Assembly: GCF_000002075.1 (NCBI RefSeq)
Contig: NW_004797426.1
Span: 1,237,825-1,301,824, forward strand
DNA length: 64,000 nucleotides
Origin: Aplysia californica
Lineage: Eukaryota; Mollusca; Gastropoda; Aplysiida; Aplysiidae
Direction: 5' to 3'
Below, in pieces: positions 45,432 to 64,000 of this stretch (position 1 is its first letter; each line of letters starts with the position of its first letter). The notes below the pieces were generated by a model. It saw only the letters and a list, made by a program, of their open reading frames with translations, was not told the DNA's origin and searched no databases. A program made the translations under genes and the position numbers.

Positions 45432-45870
45432 ATTCGTGAGGCATCGTGGTGAAATCAGGCACTCATCGTTGAAGTCTAAGAAACCTGGGGTTTTCTGCTC
45501 CTTAGGCAGTTCTCATCAAACTTTTGGTTTGCTAAACACACTTTCATATCTATGAAAAAAAACATTACAGTTTGGACGCAACTGAAAAGCGTTGATCATA
45601 GGCCAAAAAAAATGTCAATTTACAGTTTCCCAGAACTCTGCGCTTTGGAAAGCAGCCAACATTTTCTTGCCAGGTTTACCTCTGACACCAAGCAATCCCT
45701 ACCTTTTTCAATCACAGATTGAGATATCTCGACTTCAGCTCAAGATATAGGAATATCTTTTTCATCAAAAGTGAGACAAGTGAACAAGCTTTAAGATCAT
45801 ACCAATAACTCCAATAATATATAGATCTAAAAACTGACGAGCGTCTGATTCCACCGCGCCATGACACATT
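45432..45870 (+). mobile_element. MITE-4 copy, full length, opposite orientation
   Basis: Ends GTGAAATCAGGCACTCATC (about 45450) and GACGAGCGTCTGATTCCAC (about 45836); the interior GATATCTCGACTTCAGCTC matches the 30641 copy in reverse. Confidence 0.7.
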
Positions 45871-45984
45871 TCCCATCACGGCCTCACTTCCTGACTGACA
45901 AAAGTAACATCCAGTACGAGGTGGGATGCGTTGACCCTCCCTGTCACTGCCCATCCAAAGCCTGCAGGATACATCCCAGCCAAC

Positions 45985-46085
45985 AGGATATTAAATAAAA
46001 ATATCTTCCTCGTGCGGAAATCAAACTCGTGTCGTTTGCACGAAAGAGCCTAACCTCGACACCACATACACTGATCCCAAAACGT
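45985..46085 (-). repeat. tRNA-like SINE head
   Basis: The reverse complement has GTGTCGAGGTTAGGCTC and CGAGTTTGATTTCCGC spaced like box A and box B. Confidence 0.4.
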
Positions 46086-46588
46086 GGTAGCAGCGAAATA
46101 CTAGAGCATAAATATTCAGCGCTGACAAATGTGACAAACAAGTCCTGAGCATAGTCACACAATTATATCACATTCGAAGTCTGTTAGGAGCAGAGAGTAT
46201 TACCTTAAAATGTTTCTGCAGCAATCATATTTTAAAACATCAAAATGGTTTGAAAGTCAAAAACAAATTCACTTTTAGTTTTGATAATGATATATAACAC
46301 AATTAGCCACCGAGACGTCAATCACAAATCTATTTCCTGAGGTGTGAAAATCCCCTAACAAAGGCTTCTACAGGATGCTTTGCAAAAACGAGAAACGATA
46401 AAATGTGCTTTTTTAAAAAGAGAGTATTTTGGCATGTACGCATTGCAGGTGTCTTTTCAGCTGCTTTCTTCAACATTCTACGTCATTTCTCTTGGGTATC
46501 AAACAAAAAAAGAAAAGGTGCATAAGCATTCTTTGCAACACTTAACTTCCCTCTGTCAGACAAAGCCATGGTACAAGACGCCACTAGA

Positions 46589-46722
46589 GCAGAGACTTTA
46601 AATGTGTAAATGTGACACCCTCATCACCATCAGGCAGAGACTTTTGAGTGTACATGTGACACCCTCATCACAATCAGGCAGAGACTTTTGAGCGTCCATG
46701 TGACACCCTCATCACCATCAGG
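46589..46722 (+). repeat. 44-bp tandem repeat, 3 copies
   Basis: The unit GCAGAGACTTTTGAGTGTAC then ATGTGACACCCTCATCACCA starts at about 46589, 46634 and 46678. Confidence 0.82.
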
Positions 46723-48464
46723 TGCTAGATCTCAAATACACAGCGGAGACCACGCTTCGTCATTCATTCATTTGTGTAGCTGCTACAAAAAACCGTCTAC
46801 ATCATCGCGGTATTTCCCGCACGGGCAAGATGTAACCTACCTACAAAACATGAATGGCTCATTGTGAAGAAGGAGCACTCTACCCAGCCTGCCCCACTTT
46901 ACAGTAAGTGTAAAAGATTACACACATATTGATTGTGTTAAGCTTGAACTGCAAAACTGATTTCTTGAAAAGTAGATTTTTACAGACTCATAATTTTTTT
47001 GTAATTACAACAACAAAAAAACACCAAAAAAAAACCAACAACAAATCCAGACTATGCCAGGTGAAAACCAATGTCAAGAAGGCACACACAGTTCACAGTG
47101 AATGTTACAATCGTTGTCTTACCAAATTCTGGGGAAAGTTCTTCTTGAAGTCCCACCCAACATCGTTAGTAACAGTTTCATCTAAAATAATTTTTTTTTT
47201 TTTTTAATTAAAAAAAAAACATCTTTTCTTCTTCTTCTTCTCGAAACTAGTTCAGAATCAGACTGTAACTGACTGTAAGACCACCACACACTACAGTTTG
47301 TTTTACGTACAAAGCAGTTTTATTCTCGTAGAATGTAGACAAAAAAAAATGACCTATTTCTTCCCATGACACGACTAGAGCAAAAAAATATAAATAAATA
47401 AAAACATTTTTTTTTCATATTTGTCAGGGTCACTCATTTTCTGCAGTGCAATAAGACAGGAGTATTTGTTACAACACCAAAAAAATGTAATGATCATAAT
47501 TATAATAACAACATTGCGTTTATGCGGCACATACACATGCTCCGAGCGGCCTGCAACCATCACTACATCAGTAGACTTTGCGACACTCACAAACAAAAGG
47601 GGAATGTTGTGCGTAGAATACAGAAGGCAAGCAAAATCATAATTAATTGAAACTGTGTTAAGGCAAGACAAAATGATGGTTCAATTCACAATAATTTTGT
47701 AAATAGTAATAGTACCATTTGCGCAAGACAAAATGATAGTTCAGTTCACAATAATCTTGTACATAGTATCGTTTGCGAACGACAAAAAAAATTATCCAAT
47801 TGGCAGTTAACTTACAAGAAAAAACCAAAAGCCATTTCAGCAACTGTGCATAACTTAAGGCACTATTGAGCAGACGAGAAACGGTTTCAGCAAAATCCCC
47901 CCCTCCCCCCCTCCCCTCCCCATTACACTACTTTATGTCCCCAAAAATACCAAACCCAAATTCCCAATATCATTACTGTTCTCATCTGAGTATGCTAGCA
48001 TGATGGAAAGGTTAGTACGCGTATGAGAGTACATATCTAGCGAGGGCAACTAAACAAAAGGAGGAAATGTCATGATTTCATACATACATAAAGTCCACAG
48101 ATATCAATAATAATATGTATTGATTAAATAATTCACAGAAATAACGAGCAAATGAAAATTATAAACAACACCGAAAAAATACAAATCAAAATCCCCCACC
48201 ACTTAAATCACTCATCGAATGTCTTACGCCTACGCCTAAGCCTACGTCTGCATATATCAATCACTGGGATGTGTCGTGATTGACTAAAAGATAGATCGAT
48301 TTAGACGGCATTTCTGAGCAAGTCCAGCCAATAATTCTATAGGGAAGAGGGTCTGAGCTTTAGCGGAAAGGAGCACATCGACACAGTAAAGGTTATCTCG
48401 ATCAAGTGCGGGGACAAAGTAAGTCAGACAGATAGAGACACCTGTGGAAAAGAAAAGCCGTAAG

Positions 48465-48685
48465 TTTTTAGTTTTAGTAAATTTTTACGGCGCTCGCAAC
48501 TAAATAAGGTCATAAAAGCGCCAAGGGGTGGATGTCAACAGAGAAGTCTTTATAGGGAATCAGACTTACTCTGCTCACCTCTCTAGCTTCAACAGCACAA
48601 AGTCTGCATCGACTATCAAGGCACCCCGGAAATAGCAGTTCACAAGAGTGTGACAAACATACAAAAGAGGTCGAGGAAAATGACG
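48465..48685 (-). repeat. SINE-B copy, 5' truncated
   Basis: Tail TTTTTACGGCGCTCGCAACT through AGAAGTCTTTATAGGGAATC to the TGCATCGACTATCAAGGCAC module. Confidence 0.7.
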
Positions 48686-49282
48686 ATAGTAAGGACGAGG
48701 AAAGTAAACACTGTACACAAAAGACCTTGTTTCCATTAGCTTTCTATCCTTAAAGCTCAAAGCCCAACAATGCACATGATAGACGGTCAATTAGGAACAA
48801 CTCATTCAGTTCCTGAACAGAACGCCAGACCCACAAGAAATGATCGGTACAAAGGCTGAAGTCAAGTAAAAACAAAGCTTGAGTTGTTTCACCAGTGAGT
48901 AAACTTTGGAACATGACGGAAATAACGTAACGCTCAGACCATCACAAAAGGTAAAGCCAGACACTTGCAAACTGACAGCCAAAGAGGCAGAAAGAATGAA
49001 AGAGGAAAAAGAATGAGTGAGCGAATGAGTTCATTTGGTTGCGAGTTAATTTGGTTCAAAGCCTTTGGCGCAAATACTACAAACATGTTTGTCGCACCAA
49101 TAAAATCCTGAGAGCGCAGCAGTAAATATTCATAATATCATAAACCTGTATGGTCACAGTAGAACCTGGAGGATCTTTAAGCAGGACCGATAACCCAGAG
49201 ACTTACGGGACTGTAGCGCTTAAAGGCTGGCGAAATATTCGATGTGGTATGGCAGCACATGGGGGAGTCTTGGTTCTGGGTG

Positions 49283-49321
<39 letters not shown>

Positions 49322-49322
49322 A
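49283..49322 (+). repeat. (TG)n microsatellite
   Basis: About 40 bp of TG. Confidence 0.9.
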
Positions 49323-50453
49323 TGTGCGCATTATGTGTATGTGCACGTGCATGAGTGCCAATCTATTATTAGTAGGTCTGGGCAGTTCAGAAGCATTTTT
49401 TGGTTTACAAAAAATGTAGAAATCATCATCTCTCAACCGTGGACTAGCCTAATGCTTGACTGTAAAAAAATGTTAATTAACTGACTTGTTGTACTTTTTA
49501 AGTCCTAAATACTTATTTATGACTTGAAGTTTTTGTAAACTACTCAATGAAGAATGTTCATGATTGGTAATGAATTTTGGCTTGAATTTCATAAACAATT
49601 CTTTACCTGATTCAGCTCACAGCATGGGTCACAGCCACTGACAGTCTCCCGTGGTTTGACGCCGAGCCACGCAGAGACTCACAGCGGCTCTTATAGATCT
49701 ATTGTTCCCTTTTCTTCTCACCACTTTCCTCTCGTCTTTTTTCCTGACTGCTTACATCTCAACTCTTTTTTTTCTGGTGTCATTGTAATAGTATTCTTTA
49801 TTCTGAACACTTTTAGATGATGTACTTAGGGTTTTATCAAATTTAGATATTTCGTTATGAACTTTCTGTGAGACCACTCGTAAAGTAACGGAGTGGTCAC
49901 AAATTATTTGTGTCCGGAGTCAAAATTATCTGCACGCTGAATCAGTCAAAGTTGAACACTATAACTTTCCCAATAAAATGATTAACATTTTTCAAAACTT
50001 GATCATTTAACATTTGGAATAATGCTGCCATTCTAAGATACCTAGCAATAACAATTCAATAAATAAGCAAAAAGCTAAACTGATTCTCATCAACAACATA
50101 AATGACTCCCGTCAACAACAGAGTTGACCTTTGTCGCACTCGTTATATTCTTTTTTTTTTTCAGAATAGGTTCCCTGGAGCTAACGGGTTGAGTATGTTC
50201 AAGCAATTGGTAAAATAACGAGTTTTCAAAACTAAAGTAAGAGGAATTTCACTATGACCAACTCATGAATTAAGCAGTCTCGATGAGCAACTTCTTGAAA
50301 TGTTAACCATAATTTTATAACAGAATAAATTTTTAAAAATTAAACCAATTTATTTAACTGGAGGGTTTTCTTTCACTTTGCATCAACAAGCAGCAGCGAC
50401 ATAGAGATAACTTGATAAAGATGTGTACCACTAGTAACACAAGATGTTTTATC

Positions 50454-50492
50454 GCAAGTCACAAGTCACAAGTCACAAGTCACAAGTCACTA
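50454..50492 (+). repeat. CAAGTCA tandem repeat
   Basis: The heptamer CAAGTCA is repeated about five times. Confidence 0.8.
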
Positions 50493-52034
50493 GATTTTTT
50501 TCAGCCCTGTTCAGTAAGTCATTAAACCTTTATATCACCGAGCTACAAATAGGAACCTGTCAAAGGATAGAGATGGAATAAGTGAACGACAAATATTTAG
50601 AAGAATATGACAAATAAACTGTAGCGTTTTTTGCACACCAACAAGAGACCTGTTGGATAATTTGGAATGAACAAGTGAGCCAGTCAAAGGTTTGTTGGAA
50701 AGTCAAAGGAGGCTTCAGATGGGCACATGAAAAAGACTTAAAAACTTATCGCTGTAACTGTAATCAGAATGACAAGAATCTTAGTCCTGAAAACTATTAT
50801 GGAATGTCAAATTTAAAAAAACCCAACTCAAATAAGCAAATTGGCAGATACTTCAGATAGAGATAGCTTTTTCAAGTGCATTTCAGCCACTATGGAATGT
50901 CAAATAAAAAAACTTAAATGAGCAAATTGGCAGAGACTACAGACTGGGATAGCCTTTTCAAAAGCATTTAAAACTTCACAAATTAAAGAGTTTAGAAAAA
51001 TGAGTAATATCTTCGTAGTAACCGTTAACTCGTTCAACTAGTTAGTTGACCTTTCACCCAGGAGCATTTTCTGCCAAAGCCAATGCAACTTTTTCAAAAA
51101 ATTAAGATATGCTACCTTTTTCAAACAATAAATATCTGTTCTGTATTCAAAACTTGGTCAAGAACCGAACATTTCATCATTTTTGGGTCTGTTCCGAGAG
51201 CCCAGATCAAGGAACACTGTTCATTCTGTGACAGCTCATGGAGCTTTCCATGCAAACTTACAGCAGCTGCACTACAACGCTGCACTGATTTGCATGGTCT
51301 CAAAACTTTGAACGTGTTCAGCTCAGCTTTAAATATTTGCCATTTCAAAATACCACAAGAATGGCTTTACTTCTTCATCCTCGATTTATGGTCTCACTGC
51401 TCATAAAAAGTTCGTGTAGCATATTGCACCTACAGTAACAGTAAAAATAACAGTAACAGAATGGGAAAACAGACATAATCATCAGAACAAAGAAGACACA
51501 GTACTTTGGTATCACTTGCTGCTATTGCAGATTAATTTCTTTAGTCCTACCTTTTACTAAACATTTCCCAAACTTAGTGTACAATGAGAGGAGAAACTCT
51601 CAAAGCAAAATCTTGTTTTACGACAGACATACGTAGACCAAGGATTCTACATCAAAAGATAGTTCACTTTTCCGAATACAAAAATAAGCATCCTTAAAAA
51701 TGGCGGTAGTGACATCTACATTATTGCTGGTTGGATGTCAATAACTGAGTGACATTGCTGGCGACATCTTTCCAGTATTGCGAACAAATTGTCGACGATT
51801 CCTTTGTAGGAGAGAGAACTACCTTGCGTAGCTTGGCATAGACAAAAAGTTATTTTTTCAAACATTATTTTCAAACATTCCCATTCATGGAAACTTCAGG
51901 CAGCATTTAAACAATATACATATAGAATCTACATATATATCTATAATAAAAAACCGCATACACATACCACCTGAAGTAACAAAAGTGTTCATATGGCAAC
52001 CTTTTTTATACACATCCCACCCGAAAAATAGAGA

Positions 52035-52140
52035 TAGAAAAAGAGAGAAAGAGAGAGAGAGAGAGAGAGCAAGAGATAGAAAAAGAGAGAAAGAGGGAGG
52101 GGAAGAGACATAGACAGTCAGAGAGAGAGAGCGAGAGGTA
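52035..52140 (+). repeat. (GA)n-rich low complexity
   Basis: GAGAGA and AAAGAGAGAAAGA runs, about 100 bp. Confidence 0.8.
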
Positions 52141-52581
52141 GTCAGTATAAATATAGAGTCATCTGGTGTACAAAGGACCACAACTCCCAAGTACACTTAA
52201 AGACAGCGTACACTTGAAAAACAAAACATGTCATGTCTCACAAAAGAGAACCCCCCCCCCCAAAAAAAAAAAAACAACCAACAATTTGAACACTGGAGCT
52301 ATGACAGTAAAGAAATGGGTTGCTTCAGTTACAGGAAATGTACATTTTTTTAAAAATGAAAAAAAAAAAAAAAATCAAAATTTAAATAAGAAAAAAAGAA
52401 TTTTAATTACAAAAAATTTGGAAAAAAAAAAAATGAAGGGGAAACAGCTATCATCAATGGTTGGTTAAACGGTTAAATCATAGAGTGAGAAGAGAGACCT
52501 GGGGATACGAGTGGGCTACATGTACACCTGGGATACACCTGGGCTACATGTAGGGCAACACTTGGGGCTACACGAAGACTC

Positions 52582-61665
<9,084 letters not shown>

Positions 61666-61689
61666 CTGCGGGGAGAACGTCTCACTGCG

Positions 61690-61956
61690 TCATCATCACA
61701 ATCACAATGATAATGGTAATGATAATAATAATGATAATAATAATGATAATATGATAATAATAATAATAATAACAATAATAATCATAATCATAATAATAAT
61801 AATAAAGATAACAATAATATAATAATAGTAATAATGACAACAATGATAATAATAATAAGAAGAAGAAGAATCATTATAATCATCATCATCATCATCATTA
61901 TAATCACAATAATAATAACAATAATAAAAATAATAACAATAATAATAATGAGAACA

Positions 61957-61998
<42 letters not shown>

Positions 61999-62006
61999 TA
62001 ATAACG

Positions 62007-62064
<58 letters not shown>

Positions 62065-62082
62065 TAATGATGATGATAAAGC
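61690..62082 (+). repeat. (AAT)n-rich repeat, about 390 bp
   Basis: AATAAT/GATAAT/ATCATC runs; starts about 25 bp upstream of the SLC12A9 acceptor at 61665. Confidence 0.9.
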
Positions 62083-62729
62083 AAGTTGGACTCTTGAGCT
62101 TGTAATGTTTCAAGAGGCCCCTCCCACAAAGCAATGTGTTGTTCAATTGTTTAATGTAACTATACTCAAAAAACAAGATGATAAGGTACTTGAAGGACCT
62201 CAAGATTACCGTCTCAGCAGAGAAAGAAAAAAGCAATTCTTAGAGCCACCCACCAACCACCCTGAAGGGAAAGTCCTGTCACTACTCTCTGACTACTCAA
62301 GCCAGGTATGTCAAAGTAGATAAAACCGCCACGCACAACCCACTGATAAACCAACTTGACCTACAAATTATCAGCAACAACGACGGTAAATACGGCCATG
62401 CCCAGCGTCATGCAGGACTACGACATCACCGTCGTCAGACTTTTTCACCCCTCGGTGGAGTATAGGCCACCTACAAGAGCTCTTCATCCACTAAAAACTA
62501 AGTACTCAAACATTAAAGTGCGGTATATTTTAGGTAAAGAATGAAATGCATATCGACGCGATCACAAAAATAAAATGTCAGGAAATAGCAAAACTAACAT
62601 TATTAAAGTGCAGCCTATTCTTTAAAGTAAAGAAATGCATACCAATAGGATTAGTCATTGAAAGCTAGGAAATAGCAAAACTAACAATAAAGTGCAGCCT
62701 ATTTTTAAAGTAAAGAAATGAATACCAAT

Positions 62730-62829
62730 TTTTTGTCTACACAAAAAAGCAGGAGGAGAGATAAGGACGATAGATATTTGATAGGACAGAAGGAGCAAAC
62801 CACACCAGAACACCCGCCAACCACCCACT
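62730..62829 (-). repeat. SINE-A copy, 3' truncated, with 13-bp target-site duplication
   Basis: AATGAATACCAAT occurs at 62717-62729 and 62830-62842, exactly bracketing a reverse SINE-A that begins GTGGGTGG and ends GACAAAAAA. Inserted into the about 83-bp tandem array. Confidence 0.82.
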
Positions 62830-63354
62830 AATGAATACCAATATGATGACAGTCATTGAAAGCTAGGAAATAGCCTAACTAACATTAAAGTGCAGCCTAT
62901 TTTTAGAGTAAAGAAATGCATACCAAAAGGATTAGTCATAGAATGCTAGGAAATAGCCAAACTAACATTAAAGCGCAGCCTATTTTTAAAGTAAAGAAAT
63001 GCATACCAATAGGATTAGTCATAGAATGCTAGGAAATAGCCAAACTAACATTAAAGCGCAGCCTATTTTTAAAGTAAAGAAATGCATACCAATAGGATTA
63101 GTCATAGAATGCTAGGAAATAGCCAAACTAACATTAAAGTGCAGCCTATTTTTAAAGTAAAGAAACAAAAACAAATATGATTACAGTCATTGAAACCTAG
63201 GAAATGGCAAATCTAACATTCAAGTGCAGCCTATTTTGAGTAAAGAAACAAATACAAATATGATGACAATCATTGAATGTCAAGACACAGCATACTAGTA
63301 CGACTGCAGGACAGAGAAGTAGGACCCACCGACCCACCGGGGATGTCCCTTACC

Positions 63355-63541
63355 ACCCACTTTTTTCAGTTTGAGTGAGAGTTTTACGGCACTTGCAACA
63401 CAATAAGGTTATATAAGTGCCGAAGATTAAAGGTGTTACAAGAGAGTAACAAACAATAAAAAGGAGGAGAGATAAGGACAATAGATGTTTGATAGGAAAG
63501 AAGGAGCAAACCACACCAGCGCATCCGCCAACCACCCACTA
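63355..63541 (-). repeat. SINE-A copy
   Basis: GAGTTTTACGGCACTTGCAA to GCATCCGCCAACCACCCACT; also inside the about 83-bp array. Confidence 0.74.
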
Positions 63542-63927
63542 TTGCATACCAATATGATTACAGTAATTGAATGCTAGGAAATGGCAAAACTAACAATAAA
63601 GTGCAGCCTATTTTTAAAGTAAAGGAATGAATACCAATATGATGACAGTCACAGAATGTCAAGACTCAGCAAGACAGCAGGAGAGAGGAGTAGACCCCAT
63701 CGACCCACCTAGGACATCCCATAAAACCTATTTTGTGTTATTTGAATAATTATTGCAGGGACCCAGCTAACAGCATCAGACTAGTTTACAATAAAACTTT
63801 TACTAATTCATCTTCTTACATGAGCATAGCACTCTAATAGAAACAGGTAATTTTGAGAGTGGTTTAAAACATTACACTTATATTAGCTTTGTCATAAGAC
63901 TCATATGGACAGCGATGAAGGGAGTGA

Positions 63928-63928
<1 letters not shown>

Positions 63929-64000
<72 letters not shown>
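63929..64000 (+). repeat. (TC)n microsatellite at window edge
   Basis: Pure TC run of about 70 bp reaching the end. Confidence 0.92.

Larger units (their letters stand above)
43000..52581 (-). other. Region downstream of SLC12A9: possible 3'UTR, intergenic DNA, repeats
   Basis: I recognise no coding exon on either strand. Candidate poly(A) hexamers for SLC12A9 are ATTAAA at 52407-52402 and AATAAA at 50354-50349. The stretch 46930-47660 is A/T-rich with poly-T and poly-A runs. The block 43980-44190 is GC-richer and unexplained. tRNA-like SINE pieces, a 36-bp array, a 44-bp array, one MITE-4, one MITE-2-like copy and one SINE-B are listed separately. Confidence 0.4.
62512..63665 (+). repeat. 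About 83-bp tandem array with two SINE-A insertions
   Basis: The unit contains AAAGTGCAGCCTATTTTTAA, AGTAAAGAAATGCATACCAA and AATGCTAGGAAATAGC. About nine units, starting near 62514, 62605, 62690, 62886, 62970, 63053, 63137, 63220 and 63597; SINE-A copies at 62730-62829 and 63355-63541 interrupt it. In an SLC12A9 intron. Confidence 0.78.

Noticed and set aside
50675-51406. Short frames downstream of SLC12A9 as genes
   Set aside because: No recognisable domain, AT-rich context, lengths expected by chance.
61702-62236. Leu/Tyr/Ile-rich proteins
   Set aside because: Translation of (AAT)n low-complexity DNA in an SLC12A9 intron.
62395-62460. Next upstream exon of SLC12A9 on the minus strand
   Set aside because: A short non-repetitive stretch reads SCMTLGMAVFTVVADNL in one frame, but the acceptor is poor, no good donor follows in phase, and it does not match the expected family sequence before YLLVNDY.

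Overview
This is a repeat-rich metazoan nuclear window. It holds three multi-exon host genes. Spliceosomal introns, AATAAA signals, tRNA-derived SINEs, TTAA-flanked MITEs and many microsatellites all point to an animal. The protein sequences and the SINE/MITE landscape suggest a marine lophotrochozoan, most likely a mollusc and perhaps a gastropod; that placement is inference, not proof. No CRISPR array, operon, rRNA gene, intact virus-like element or bacterial-type system was seen.
Layout. (1) About 650-20500, + strand: the 3' two thirds of URB1 (NPA1), a nucleolar 60S ribosome-biogenesis scaffold. Seventeen exons join in one frame to give about 1,428 residues and a stop at 19854-19856; the 5' exons lie left of the window. 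(2) 23198-28994, + strand: a complete TMEM222 (DUF778/RTE1-like membrane protein), six exons, 191 aa. (3) 61665-52582, - strand: the 3' part of SLC12A9 (cation-chloride cotransporter family), eight exons, about 581 residues, with its 5' exons right of the window. TMEM222 and SLC12A9 converge. Between them lies a 7.3-kb degenerate 21-bp satellite (33.55-40.83 kb) interrupted by a 100-N assembly gap.
Everything else is introns and intergenic DNA filled with repeats. Two abundant SINE-like families, here called SINE-A and SINE-B, share a 3' tail. SINE-C is tRNA-derived with an (ATT)n tail, and SINE-D is another tRNA-headed family. There are five MITE-like families (MITE-1 to MITE-5), two of them with TTAA target sites typical of piggyBac-type elements. 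Many minisatellites with exact periods (36, 37, 39, 44, 53 and about 83 bp) are present. The family names are local labels for this answer.
The three genes have no obvious shared pathway; the neighbourhood looks ordinary for an animal genome. The best second-look items concern how repeats have remodelled splice-site neighbourhoods. In URB1 an exon end plus its 5' splice site is tandemly copied. In SLC12A9 a branch-site/polypyrimidine module is tandemly copied beside a real acceptor, and a 15-unit array with exact register carries donor-like sites. Repeats start 12-27 bp after several donors. Other notable items are a satellite bracketed by copies of a second repeat, recurrent internal amplification of one 40-bp SINE module, and a short uORF ending 2 nt before the TMEM222 start codon.
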